From Alistipes sp. (GTDB taxonomy: Bacteria > Bacteroidota > Bacteroidia > Bacteroidales > Rikenellaceae), in NCBI GenBank assembly GCA_017483225.1, contig JAFULF010000008.1:1-50926 (forward strand): a DNA stretch of 50,926 bases, read 5' to 3'. The stretch's first letter is position 1; each line of letters begins with the position of its first letter. Made by a program: the position numbers and the translations under genes. Below, piece by piece: positions 16,853 to 25,421 of the stretch. The notes below the pieces were generated by a model. That model saw only the letters and a list, made by a program, of their open reading frames with translations. It ran no database searches and had not been told where the DNA came from.

Positions 16853-17863
16853 CTACATCTGCTGCCAAACAAGTGCCGAAGCACCCAAAATCGCAGCATT
16901 CTTGCTCTGCAAGCCCGAAGGCAACACCTTCACCTTATTCTTGAATGCGAAGAGCATATTCTCCTCCAAGTAGTAGCGCACGTGGTCAAAGAGCAGGTCG
17001 CCCGCCTTGGCCAGACCGCCGAAGAGGAAGATAGCCTCCGGCGAGGTGATGGTCACAGCATCTGCCAGAGCGTAGCCCAGACGCTGACCCGTAAGACGGA
17101 ACGCCTCCAACGCAATAGGGTCGCCCTTGGCTGCCGCCTGCGAGAGCATCGCCGAGTCAAGGTTGCTGAACGGAATATCACGCAGTGGCGACGGGTCGTT
17201 CATCGTTGCCATCAACTCGAAGGCGGTACGCTTGATGCCGATAGCCGAGGCGTAGGCCTCCAAGCACCCCTTGCGACCGCAGCCGCACTCACGGCCGCCA
17301 CGCTCGACAACCACGTGGCCGAACTCGCCTGCAAAGCCGTCGTGTCCGTAAATCATCTCTCCATTTGCCACGAATCCCGAGCCTACGCCCGTGCCGAGGG
17401 TAATCATTATAAAGTCCTTCATACCCTTTGCGTTACCATATACCATCTCGCCGATGGTTGCGGCGTTGGCATCGTTGGTGACATATACGGGCACACCGGG
17501 GAAGTGCTTGCCCACATCGCCACCGAAGTCGAACATACGCAGGCTCTCATCCTTGTTCTCGTCATCGTCGGTAAACTTCCAGAGGTTGGCAGGGGTCTCG
17601 ATAGTGCCCTTGTAGTAGTTTGCGTTAGGTGCACCGATGCCGATACCTATAAGCTCGAACTCGAAGTTCACACCGCTTGCGAGCATCTGCATCGCCTGAC
17701 ACAAATCCTCCACATAGCGAGGGTAATCCTTATAGGAGGGGTATGCACGTGTAGAGATTACCGACTCCGCATAGAGTTCGCCCTTCTCGTCCACCAATCC
17801 GAATGCGGTGTTGATACCGCCGATATCGACACCAAACGCAAGTTTTTTCATAGTTTTGTTCAT
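16853..17863 (-). CDS. ROK-family sugar kinase (glucokinase-like)
   Basis: The 336-residue cytosolic kinase has the ROK ATP-binding start GVDIGGINTAFGLVDEKG, the catalytic-region block VTNDANAATIGE (the Asp is the likely base), the GTGVGSGFV phosphate loop and the zinc-binding ECGCGRKGCLEAYAS motif. It should phosphorylate glucose or a related hexose at the expense of ATP; the exact sugar is not determined. Three close in-frame ATGs compete (17884, 17863, 17851). I prefer 17863 (MNKTMKKLAFG) because of the AT-rich leader; the family match begins only at MKKLAFG. A good promoter lies 45-76 nt upstream. Confidence 0.88.
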   Translation of the reverse strand: MNKTMKKLAFGVDIGGINTAFGLVDEKGELYAESVISTRAYPSYKDYPRYVEDLCQAMQMLASGVNFEFELIGIGIGAPNANYYKGTIETPANLWKFTDDDENKDESLRMFDFGGDVGKHFPGVPVYVTNDANAATIGEMVYGNAKGMKDFIMITLGTGVGSGFVANGEMIYGHDGFAGEFGHVVVERGGRECGCGRKGCLEAYASAIGIKRTAFELMATMNDPSPLRDIPFSNLDSAMLSQAAAKGDPIALEAFRLTGQRLGYALADAVTITSPEAIFLFGGLAKAGDLLFDHVRYYLEENMLFAFKNKVKVLPSGLQSKNAAILGASALVWQQM

Positions 17864-17907
17864 ATTTACATTAGTTTTAGTCACTTACTTTCTCCCAAGT
17901 TGGATAG

Positions 17908-17939
17908 TAAAGGTAGGCAAAAAACGGGGTAGTTACAAA
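17908..17939 (-). promoter_or_regulatory. Promoter of the ROK kinase gene (TTTG-N20-TACCTTTA)
   Basis: On the minus strand, TTTG (17936-17939) is separated by exactly 20 bp from TACCTTTA (17908-17915), one base off the TAnnTTTG consensus. The spacing fits the Bacteroidota primary promoter. Confidence 0.6.
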
Positions 17940-18011
17940 TTTTCGTCTGCGAATGGTCAAAAAAAAGCCCCGAGAGGTAGAAACTTTGGTATAACAAGAA
18001 TCCCTATGCAA

Positions 18012-18043
18012 TTTGTTTGCAAAATTATTTTTTTGTACTTTTG
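18012..18043 (+). promoter_or_regulatory. Promoter of the isoprenoid/menaquinone gene cluster (TTTG-N20-TACTTTTG)
   Basis: TTTG at 18012-18015 and TACTTTTG at 18036-18043 are 20 bp apart, a full match to the Bacteroidota -33/-7 promoter. It stands about 28 nt before the ATG at 18072. Confidence 0.7.
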
Positions 18044-18071
18044 AGGTTGATTTATAGACTTTTTAGAAAAA

Positions 18072-19061
18072 ATGGCGGAACCGATGAACAGATACACCAA
18101 TACCCAGCTGCTCGAAATCTTCGAGCGACACCTCTCGCAACTATCTCTGCCTGACGACCCTTCGATGCTCTACAACCCCATTCGCTATGCGTTGGACGAG
18201 GGTGGCAAGCGTATGCGTCCTGTGCTGACGCTGCTCGCCTACAACCTCTTTGCCGACGATGTGGAGCGTGCCCTGCCGGCGGCTATGGCGGTAGAGATAT
18301 TCCACAACTTCACGTTGCTGCACGACGACATTATGGATAATGCGGCGATGCGACGAGGCCGTCCTTCGGTATATGCCAAGTGGGGCAACAACGTAGCGAT
18401 TCTCTCCGGCGATGTTATGCTCATAGAGGCGTACAAGCACCTGCAAGGGATTCCGCAGGAGCACCTGCCGCAGGTGTTGGAGCGATTCAATACTATGGCC
18501 TCGCAGGTATGTGAGGGTCAGCAGTACGATATGGACTTCGAGACACGTCAGAAGGTTGCCGTGGTCGAGTATATGAATATGATTGAGCTCAAAACGGCGG
18601 CGCTGCTCGCCGGCTCGATGACCATAGGAGCGACGCTGGCGGGGGCATCCGAGGCGGATGTGCAGAAGATTTATCGTGCCGCAACCGAGGTGGGCCTCGC
18701 CTTCCAGTTGCAGGATGACCTCCTGGACAGCTACGGCGACGAGCGTCTTGGCAAGAAGATTGGTGGCGACATCCTCGAAGGCAAGAAGACCTACCTGATG
18801 ATTATCTCGCTCTCGCACGCCACGGAGGAGCAGCGTGAGGTGCTGCGCTCGACACACCTGCGCACCGACCTCACCGACGAGCAGAAGATTGCCACCGTCA
18901 AGGCTATATACGACGAGTTGGGTGCACCGGCGATGACCGAGCAGCAGATAAATATGCGCATCTCACGTGCCATAGCAATCCTCGACACGCTGGATGTGCC
19001 GGCAGAGCGCACCACGCAGTTACGTGAATATTTTGAGAGCCTCGTAGGAAGAAGGAGGTAG
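18072..19061 (+). CDS. Trans-polyprenyl diphosphate synthase
   Basis: This 329-residue enzyme condenses isopentenyl diphosphate with allylic diphosphates. Both aspartate-rich motifs are intact: LLHDDIMDNAAMRRGRP (Asp85, Asp86, Asp89) and FQLQDDLLDSYGD (Asp215, Asp216, Asp219), along with the GGKRMRP substrate-binding motif at 44-50. Phe80 sits five residues before the first motif. In this family a bulky residue there usually limits chain length to about C15-C20, so the product may be FPP or GGPP rather than the full menaquinone tail. It heads a plus-strand cluster; the U32 gene starts 3 nt after it. Confidence 0.92.
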   Translation: MAEPMNRYTNTQLLEIFERHLSQLSLPDDPSMLYNPIRYALDEGGKRMRPVLTLLAYNLFADDVERALPAAMAVEIFHNFTLLHDDIMDNAAMRRGRPSVYAKWGNNVAILSGDVMLIEAYKHLQGIPQEHLPQVLERFNTMASQVCEGQQYDMDFETRQKVAVVEYMNMIELKTAALLAGSMTIGATLAGASEADVQKIYRAATEVGLAFQLQDDLLDSYGDERLGKKIGGDILEGKKTYLMIISLSHATEEQREVLRSTHLRTDLTDEQKIATVKAIYDELGAPAMTEQQINMRISRAIAILDTLDVPAERTTQLREYFESLVGRRR

Positions 19062-19063
19062 CA

Positions 19064-20305
19064 ATGAGAAGAAGCGATATAGAGATAATGGCGCCGGTAG
19101 GCTCTTACGAGTCGTTGTGGGCAGCGATAAATGCCGGAGCGAACTCCGTATATTTCGGCATCGGACAACTGAATATGCGCTCGGCCTCCGCCGCCAATTT
19201 CACGGCAGAGGATATGGCGCAGATAAATGCCATAGCCCATGCCCACGGCGTGAAGACCTACCTCACGGTCAATACCATCATCTACGATACCGAGTTGCGA
19301 CAGATGCACGAGGTCATCGACCGAGCGAAGGCCGAGGGTGTCGATGCCGTCATCGCATCCGATATGTCGGTGATACTCTACGCCTACCACGTCGGTTTGG
19401 AGGTGCATATCTCGACACAGTGCAACATCTCCAACAGCGAGGCGGCGAAGTTCTACTCGCAGTGGGCGGATGTTGTGGTGCTGGCAAGAGAGTTGTCACT
19501 CGAACAGATTGCTCTGGTACACAAGGCCATCGTCGAGCAGGATATCCGAGGCCCACGTGGCCAACTGCTTAAAATAGAGATGTTTGCACACGGAGCACTA
19601 TGTATGTCCATATCGGGCAAGTGCTATCTGAGCGAGCACGAGACGGGTTGCTCTGCCAACCGTGGAGCGTGTCGCCAGATATGTCGCCGAAAATATACCC
19701 TTACCGACAAGGAGACCGGCGCACAGCTCGACACCGACGGCCGCTACATCCTCTCGCCGAAGGATTTATGCACGGTGGACTTCCTCGACAAGTTTATCGA
19801 GGCGGGGGTCAGCGTCTTGAAGATTGAGGGTCGTGCCCGAGGTGGAGAGTATGTGAAGCGTGTTGTCGAGTGCTACGACAAGGCTCTGCAAGCCATCGAG
19901 CAGGGAAGCTACTCCCGTGAGGTGGCGGAGGAGTTGAAGGTCACCCTCTCCAAGGTCTTCAACCGAGGCTTCTGGGGTGGTTACTACGCCGGAGCACCCG
20001 TGGCGGAGCAGACAGCCTCCTACGGCTCGTCGGCAACTCGTCGCAGGGAGTATGTGGGCAAGGTGACCAACTTCTTCAAGCGACTATCGGTTGCCGAGGT
20101 GCTTATCGAGGCATCGACACTGAACGTGGGCGACGAGATTCTGTGGATGGGCGAAACCACCGGTGTCGTCGAGCAGGAGGTGTCGGAGATTCGCCTCGAC
20201 GAGAAGCCTGCGCAGAGCGTCAAACAGGGAGATTTATGCTCGATAAAGGTCGAGGGCGGCGTATGTCGCCGAGGTGACAAACTATACAAGGAGGTCAAGA
20301 GATAA
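19064..20305 (+). CDS. Peptidase U32 family protein (TrhP/YegQ-like)
   Basis: The 413-residue protein opens with IMAPVGSYESLWAAINAGANSVYFG, the TIM-barrel start of U32 proteins, and contains the family hallmark FAHGALCMSISGKCYLS (about 178-194) followed by a cysteine cluster (CSANRGACRQICRRKY). Despite the name, E. coli members TrhP and TrhO-partner systems act in prephenate-dependent hydroxylation of tRNA uridine-34, and RlhA in 23S rRNA hydroxylation; the nearest role here is probably RNA hydroxylation, which is an inference. It lies 3 nt after the polyprenyl synthase and 21 nt before the aminopeptidase. Confidence 0.85.
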   Translation: MRRSDIEIMAPVGSYESLWAAINAGANSVYFGIGQLNMRSASAANFTAEDMAQINAIAHAHGVKTYLTVNTIIYDTELRQMHEVIDRAKAEGVDAVIASDMSVILYAYHVGLEVHISTQCNISNSEAAKFYSQWADVVVLARELSLEQIALVHKAIVEQDIRGPRGQLLKIEMFAHGALCMSISGKCYLSEHETGCSANRGACRQICRRKYTLTDKETGAQLDTDGRYILSPKDLCTVDFLDKFIEAGVSVLKIEGRARGGEYVKRVVECYDKALQAIEQGSYSREVAEELKVTLSKVFNRGFWGGYYAGAPVAEQTASYGSSATRRREYVGKVTNFFKRLSVAEVLIEASTLNVGDEILWMGETTGVVEQEVSEIRLDEKPAQSVKQGDLCSIKVEGGVCRRGDKLYKEVKR

Positions 20306-20326
20306 AACGATAAAAACCAGATATTT

Positions 20327-21721
20327 ATGTTCAGTCAGCAAACCTACATCGCACGTCGTGCCGAGTTGTGTCGTCGCATAGGCCGGGGGTTGATTCTGCT
20401 CCCGGGCAACACCTTCTCGCCATACAACTATCCAAACAACGCCTACGCATTTCGTCAGGACTCGACGTTCCTCTACTACTTTGGACTTAACCTGCCTACG
20501 CTGGTAGGTGTCATTGATACCGAGACGGGGGAGGCTCGTCTGTATGGCGACGACTTCACGGTCGAGGATATCATCTGGACGGGTCCCCAGCCATCCCTTC
20601 GAGAGTTAGGGGCAGGTGTGGGTGTCAGAAGGTGTTTCCCGATGGCCGACCTTGCGGGGCATATATCTGCTACACAAAGGGTTGGCAGAGAGATTCACTA
20701 CCTCCCGCCATATCGTGGCGAGACGAAGATTCAGCTGTCGGAGCTGCTCGGCGTAGGTATCAACGCCCTGCACGCAGGCAAGTCGGTAGAGCTTATGTTT
20801 GCCGTTGCCGAGATGCGAGAGGTCAAGAGCGACGAGGAGATTGAGGCTCTGGAACGTGCCTTCCACCTCGGCTACGATATGCACACGACGGCTATGCGTA
20901 TGTGCCGTGAGGGTGTCGTGGAGCGAGAGATTGCAGGAGCAATGGAGGGCATCGCAAAGTCCAAGGGTCTGGGCGTCTCTTTCGGCTCCATCGTGTCGCA
21001 ACACGGCGAGACCCTGCACAACCTCAACTGCGACGGCGTGCTGGAACGAGGTCGTCTGCTGCTGGTTGATGCCGGAGCGGAGTCGGTCGAGAACTACTGC
21101 TCCGACCACACCCGCACATACCCTGTCGGGGGTCGCTTCTCCGACCGCCAGCGTGATATATATAATATAGTGTTGCGAGCTCACGACGAGGCACCACAAT
21201 GGATGCGCAGCGGAGCGATGTATATGGAGCAGGTACATCGCCGTGCTCTGCTCTCATTGGCCGAGGGGTTGCACGACGTAGGCCTCATAAGCGGCTCGGC
21301 AGAGGATGCCGTGGCGGCAGGGGCTATGTATCTCTTTATGCCTCACGGACTCTCGCACGGACTCGGTATGGATGTCCACGACTGCGAGGCATTTGGCGAG
21401 CGCAGTTTCGACTTCTCAGAGCTGCTCGACCGTGCCAAGGCCTCGGCTACCTGCGTGCACCGTGCTACGTGGCGACTGCGCAAGGGAACGGTTATGAGCA
21501 ACGAGCCGGGCATCTACTTCATCCCTGCGCTCATCGACAAATCACGTGCCGAGGGGCTCTACAAGGGCATTGTAAACTACGACAAACTCGACGACTACCG
21601 TGACTTCGGCGGCATCCGCATCGAGGATGATATCGTCGTGACGGATGAGGGTGGCCGCATAATCGGCGACAAACATATCCCTTCGACCGTGGAGGAGTTG
21701 GAGGCCGTTGTAGGCAGATAA
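20327..21721 (+). CDS. pepP: Xaa-Pro aminopeptidase (M24B family)
   Basis: The 464-residue protein has an N-terminal aminopeptidase P domain (FSPYNYPNNAYAFRQDSTFLYYFG, about 28-51) and a C-terminal pita-bread metallopeptidase domain. All five expected metal ligands can be seen: Asp in LLVDAGAE, Asp in YCSDHTRTYPVGG, His in HGLSHGLGMDVHD, Glu in NEPGIYF and Glu in GGIRIEDDIV. It should remove N-terminal residues preceding proline using two metal ions, in the cytoplasm (no signal peptide). mqnB follows after 1 nt, so it belongs to the same transcription unit. Confidence 0.92.
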   Translation: MFSQQTYIARRAELCRRIGRGLILLPGNTFSPYNYPNNAYAFRQDSTFLYYFGLNLPTLVGVIDTETGEARLYGDDFTVEDIIWTGPQPSLRELGAGVGVRRCFPMADLAGHISATQRVGREIHYLPPYRGETKIQLSELLGVGINALHAGKSVELMFAVAEMREVKSDEEIEALERAFHLGYDMHTTAMRMCREGVVEREIAGAMEGIAKSKGLGVSFGSIVSQHGETLHNLNCDGVLERGRLLLVDAGAESVENYCSDHTRTYPVGGRFSDRQRDIYNIVLRAHDEAPQWMRSGAMYMEQVHRRALLSLAEGLHDVGLISGSAEDAVAAGAMYLFMPHGLSHGLGMDVHDCEAFGERSFDFSELLDRAKASATCVHRATWRLRKGTVMSNEPGIYFIPALIDKSRAEGLYKGIVNYDKLDDYRDFGGIRIEDDIVVTDEGGRIIGDKHIPSTVEELEAVVGR

Positions 21722-21722
21722 T

Positions 21723-22238
21723 ATGGCTGTGACACTTCTCTTCCCGACCGCCACCGAGGCTGCACCATTGCAGGCACTGCGCCCCGACCTCGACATACGC
21801 ATCTGCGGTGTCGGGCCTGTCGAGGTGGCTCGCTTTGTGGCACGTATGCTTCGGGAGCAGAGGTGTGACGGCATTGTGCTGTGCGGCGTAGCAGGGAGCT
21901 ACGGCGAGGAGCCACGTGTGGGCGACGTTATCGCCGTGCGGCGTGAGCAGACCGCCTCGCTGCCCGCAATATTCCGAGGCTCATACGAGGCCTCTCTTCC
22001 GATAGAGCTGCCGCAGGTGGTATCCAATACGGTGATGTGCGTGGGCTGTGAGCCGTGCGGTGCACAGATTGAGAATATGGAGGGCGCAGCCCTCTTCTCG
22101 CTCTGCGCCGAGGCCTCCGTGCCATGCGGAGAGATTCGTGCCATATCGAACCGTGTCGATGACCTGCGCAGCGAGTGGCAGATAGAGGTCGCCGTGAAGA
22201 ACCTCGCAATGACAATCAACAACCTCTTCCCACGCTGA
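21723..22238 (+). CDS. mqnB: Futalosine hydrolase (nucleosidase of the futalosine menaquinone pathway)
   Basis: A 171-residue member of the purine nucleoside phosphorylase/nucleosidase superfamily. The motifs ICGVGPVEVA (substrate loop), LCGVAGSYG, ENMEGAAL (ribose-binding Met-Glu) and ISNRVDD (catalytic Asp region) match MTA/futalosine nucleosidases. The assignment to futalosine depends on context: its stop codon overlaps the start of mqnD by one base. It would release hypoxanthine from futalosine to give dehypoxanthine futalosine. At 171 residues it is shorter than many MqnB proteins (often about 200-230), but the key motifs are present and the start is fixed by the upstream stop. Confidence 0.82.
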   Translation: MAVTLLFPTATEAAPLQALRPDLDIRICGVGPVEVARFVARMLREQRCDGIVLCGVAGSYGEEPRVGDVIAVRREQTASLPAIFRGSYEASLPIELPQVVSNTVMCVGCEPCGAQIENMEGAALFSLCAEASVPCGEIRAISNRVDDLRSEWQIEVAVKNLAMTINNLFPR

Positions 22239-23017
22239 TGGCACTCTCGCTCCACATATCGCCCTGTCCCAACGACACCTTCGCCTTCGATGCCCTGATA
22301 AACGGGCGCATAGAGAGCGGCGTGGGGGCTCTGGATGTTGAGTTTCACGATATCGAGGTGCTGAATCAGGGGGTGCTTGACGGTGTGCCCGACATCTCAA
22401 AAATCAGCTACTCGGTATATCCGAAGATTGCCGACCGCTACGCCCTGCTCGACAGTGGCTCGGCGCTGGGACGTGGCAACGGGCAGCTGCTCGTGCGCCG
22501 CAAGGGGGAGTCGTCGCCCCTGCGCCGTATAGCCTCGCCGGGGCTGAATACTACGGCAAATGCCCTGCTTATGCGCTACTTCCCCGATACCGAGGAGGTT
22601 GTGCCGATGCTCTTCTCGGAGATTGCCAAGGCGGTCGAGCGAGGCGATGTCGATGGCGGCGTGCTGATACACGAGGGACGCTTCGTCTATGAGCGACTCA
22701 ATCTGGAACTTGTCGCCGACCTCGGCAAGATGTGGGAGGCGGAGACGGGACTGCCGCTGCCACTGGGGGCAATAGTCATCCGTCGTGATATTCCGATGCA
22801 GGTGCGTCGGGTGTTTGAGCAACAACTCGCCGCAAGTGTCCGCTTTGCGCTGGACAACCCGTCGCTATCCAGAGCCTTCGTCAAGGAGCACGCACAGGAG
22901 GTGGAGGACGAGGTCATCGACAAGCACATCGCCCTCTTCGTAAATGAGTTTACGGTGTCGCTCGCCGAGGAGGGACGTCGGGCTGTCGAGCGTCTTATCG
23001 GGATGGATATCCGCTGA
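22238..23017 (+). CDS. mqnD: 1,4-Dihydroxy-6-naphthoate synthase
   Basis: The 259-residue protein begins SLHISPCPNDTFAFDAL, the hallmark of the MqnA/MqnD periplasmic-binding-protein-like family, and GVLIHEGRFVYE (about 145-156) carries the proposed catalytic His. MqnD converts cyclic dehypoxanthine futalosine to 1,4-dihydroxy-6-naphthoate, committing the product to menaquinone. I chose the ATG at 22238 (overlapping the mqnB stop in TGATG) over an earlier in-frame ATG at 22175, whose extra residues are unlike the family. A terminator follows at 23046. Confidence 0.92.
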   Translation: MALSLHISPCPNDTFAFDALINGRIESGVGALDVEFHDIEVLNQGVLDGVPDISKISYSVYPKIADRYALLDSGSALGRGNGQLLVRRKGESSPLRRIASPGLNTTANALLMRYFPDTEEVVPMLFSEIAKAVERGDVDGGVLIHEGRFVYERLNLELVADLGKMWEAETGLPLPLGAIVIRRDIPMQVRRVFEQQLAASVRFALDNPSLSRAFVKEHAQEVEDEVIDKHIALFVNEFTVSLAEEGRRAVERLIGMDIR

Positions 23018-23045
23018 TTTTTACCCCTAAACATATTATCTATGA

Positions 23046-23083
23046 TAAAAAAATGCGCAAAAATGTGCGTTTTTTTTCGTCGG
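23046..23083 (+). terminator. Terminator of the mqnD operon
   Basis: An AAATGCGCA/TGTGCGTTT stem (two G-U pairs) with an AAAA loop is followed by a run of T, about 30 nt after mqnD. Confidence 0.7.
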
Positions 23084-23172
23084 CTATTGCCATTTCAAAA
23101 AAAGTCTGTAATTTTATAGAACGAATTTGGCGTTAAGCAAGATTTTTAACCTTAAAAACTTTACATACTTTT

Positions 23173-25326
23173 ATGAAAAACTATTCTGCAAAAGAGATTA
23201 AGAACATCGTTCTTATTGGTGCTCCTGGCTCGGGTAAAACTACCCTTGCAGAGGCTATGGCTTACGAAGGCAAGGTCATCGACCGCAGGGGTAGTATCGA
23301 AAACAACAATACACTGTCGGATAATACCGATATCGAGCACGAATACAAGCGCTCAATCTATGCGACAACACTCTTCACGGAGTTTATGGGTCGCAAACTC
23401 AATATCATCGACTGCCCGGGTTCCGACGACTTCTGCGGCAACCTCTTCTCCGCATTCAAGGTGGGTGACGTGGGCGTTATGCTTGTGAATGCACAGACCG
23501 GCTGGGAGGTTGGCAACGTGATTCAGGGCCGCTACGCACGCATCCTGAACAAGCCGCTCATCGCTGTTGTAAACCAACTCGACGGCGAGAAGGCATCATA
23601 CGAGAACACCCTCGAAACAATGCGTGACAAGGCTTCGGTTAAGCCTGTTATCGTTCAGTATCCTGTAAATCAGGGTGCCGGCTTCGACTCGTTCATCGAC
23701 GTTCTGATGATGAAGATGTATCGCTTCACCGACGAGAACGGTACTCGTGAGGAGCTGGATATTCCGGAGAGCGAGATGGAGAAGGCCCTCGAACTGAATC
23801 GAGAGCTGATTGAGACTGCTGCCGAGCACGACGATGCGCTGATGGAGCTCTACTTCGAGAAGGGTACCCTCACTCAGGATGACATCCGTTCCGGTTTGAA
23901 GATTGGCGTTGCGAAGCGTCAGGCTATGCCTGTATTCTGCGCCAGCGGCAAGAAGGATATCGGTACCAAGCGTCTGATGGAGTTCATCATCAACGTTGCA
24001 CCGGGCCCAACCGTCGCTCCTGCATTCCCTGCAACCGACGGCTCGGAGGTTAGTGCCGACGAGAGCGCACCTGTGGCACTCTTCGTATTCAAGTCGCAGA
24101 TGGAGGGACATATCGGCGAAATCAACTACTTCCGTGTCATCAGAGGTAAGCTCACCGAGGGTATGGAGCTCGTGAACTCACGCACGGGCAACAAGGAGAA
24201 GCTGTCGCAGCTGTTTGCCGTAGCGGGCAAGAACCGCATCAAGGTTACGGAGTTGTCGGCAGGCGATATCGGCTGCACCGTTAAGTTGAAGGGCACCCGC
24301 ACAAACGACACCCTCTCTGCACCAAGCGCACCTATCACCTTGGAGCCAATCGTATTCCCTGAGCCACGCTACCGTGCTGCCGTTAAGGCGAAGGTGCAGG
24401 CCGACGAGGAGAAGCTGGGCAAGCTGCTGCTCGATGCACGCTTCGAGGACCCTACAATCCTCGTGGAGTACTCGAAAGAGTTGAAGCAGACCATCATTCA
24501 GGGTCAGGGCGAGCATCACCTCAACATCTTGCGCAACCGCATTTTGGCAGAGAACAAGGTTGAGATGGAGTTCTTCGCACCGAAGATTCCGTATCGTGAG
24601 ACCATCACGAAGGTTGCACAGGCAGACTACCGCCACAAGAAGCAGTCGGGTGGTGCCGGTCAGTTCGGCGAGGTACATATGGTCATCGAGCCATACTATG
24701 AGGGCATCGCAGAGCCATCGAAGTATAAGGTCAACGGCAAGGAGATTACCGTGAACATCAAGGGTAAGGAGGAGTACGACCTCGAATGGGGCGGCAAACT
24801 CCAATACTATAACTCGATTGTCGGCGGTGCTATCGACGCACGCTTTATGCCTGCAATCTTGAAGGGTATTATGGAGAAGATGGACGAAGGTCCGCTCACA
24901 GGTTCGTATGCCCGTGATATCCGTGTTACCATCTACGACGGTAAGATGCACCCGGTAGATTCTAACGAAATCTCGTTTAAGCTGGCAGCCCGCAACGCCT
25001 TCAAGGAGGCATTCCGCAACGCCGGTCCGAAGATTATGGAGCCTATCTACAACGTCGAGGTACTCACGCCGACCGACTATATGGGTTCGGTTATGAGCGA
25101 CTTGCAGAACCGCCGTGCCATGATTATGGGTATGGAGTCGGCAAAGGGCTTCGATAAGCTGGTTGCACGTGTGCCTCTGGCAGAGTTGTACCGCTACTCG
25201 ACCACCCTCTCGTCGCTCACCTCGGGTGCTGCAACCTACACGATGAAGTTTGACTCTTACGAGCAGGTTCCTTCGGATGTTCAGGATAAGCTGTTGAAGG
25301 CTTACACCGACACCGACGAGGAGTAG
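23173..25326 (+). CDS. Elongation factor G paralogue (EF-G2 type) lacking the catalytic switch II histidine
   Basis: The 717-residue protein has all EF-G domains: a GTPase domain with P-loop GAPGSGKTT (16-24), then domains II to V including the domain IV region GGAGQFGEVHMVIEP (about 495-509) and the domain V end. Switch II reads DCPGSDDF (80-87), so Ser84 replaces the histidine that activates water for GTP hydrolysis in canonical EF-G (DTPGHVDF). The base-recognition motif is NQLD rather than NKMD. This matches the Bacteroides EF-G2 group, for which B. thetaiotaomicron EF-G2 is reported to support translocation without GTPase activity under carbon limitation. The same role here is an inference. 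It is transcribed alone, with its own terminator at 25370. Confidence 0.9.
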   Translation: MKNYSAKEIKNIVLIGAPGSGKTTLAEAMAYEGKVIDRRGSIENNNTLSDNTDIEHEYKRSIYATTLFTEFMGRKLNIIDCPGSDDFCGNLFSAFKVGDVGVMLVNAQTGWEVGNVIQGRYARILNKPLIAVVNQLDGEKASYENTLETMRDKASVKPVIVQYPVNQGAGFDSFIDVLMMKMYRFTDENGTREELDIPESEMEKALELNRELIETAAEHDDALMELYFEKGTLTQDDIRSGLKIGVAKRQAMPVFCASGKKDIGTKRLMEFIINVAPGPTVAPAFPATDGSEVSADESAPVALFVFKSQMEGHIGEINYFRVIRGKLTEGMELVNSRTGNKEKLSQLFAVAGKNRIKVTELSAGDIGCTVKLKGTRTNDTLSAPSAPITLEPIVFPEPRYRAAVKAKVQADEEKLGKLLLDARFEDPTILVEYSKELKQTIIQGQGEHHLNILRNRILAENKVEMEFFAPKIPYRETITKVAQADYRHKKQSGGAGQFGEVHMVIEPYYEGIAEPSKYKVNGKEITVNIKGKEEYDLEWGGKLQYYNSIVGGAIDARFMPAILKGIMEKMDEGPLTGSYARDIRVTIYDGKMHPVDSNEISFKLAARNAFKEAFRNAGPKIMEPIYNVEVLTPTDYMGSVMSDLQNRRAMIMGMESAKGFDKLVARVPLAELYRYSTTLSSLTSGAATYTMKFDSYEQVPSDVQDKLLKAYTDTDEE

Positions 25327-25369
25327 GAGATTGTCCGATGAGGAGCAAAAAAACTCCTTGTACCACATA

Positions 25370-25408
25370 AAAAAAATCGGGCTGCAATATGCGGCCCGAT
25401 TTTTTTTG
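25370..25408 (+). terminator. Terminator of the EF-G2 gene, abutting the next promoter
   Basis: An AAAAAAATCGGGC/GCCCGATTTTTTT stem-loop runs directly into the TATCTTTG promoter element of the next gene at 25409. Confidence 0.85.
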
Positions 25409-25416
25409 TATCTTTG
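25409..25416 (+). promoter_or_regulatory. Promoter -7 element of the DUF3575 gene (TATCTTTG)
   Basis: Exact TAnnTTTG match ending only 5 nt before the ATG at 25422. A transcription start at the usual distance would fall at or next to the start codon, suggesting a leaderless or nearly leaderless message. Confidence 0.6.
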
Positions 25417-25421
25417 TGGCA

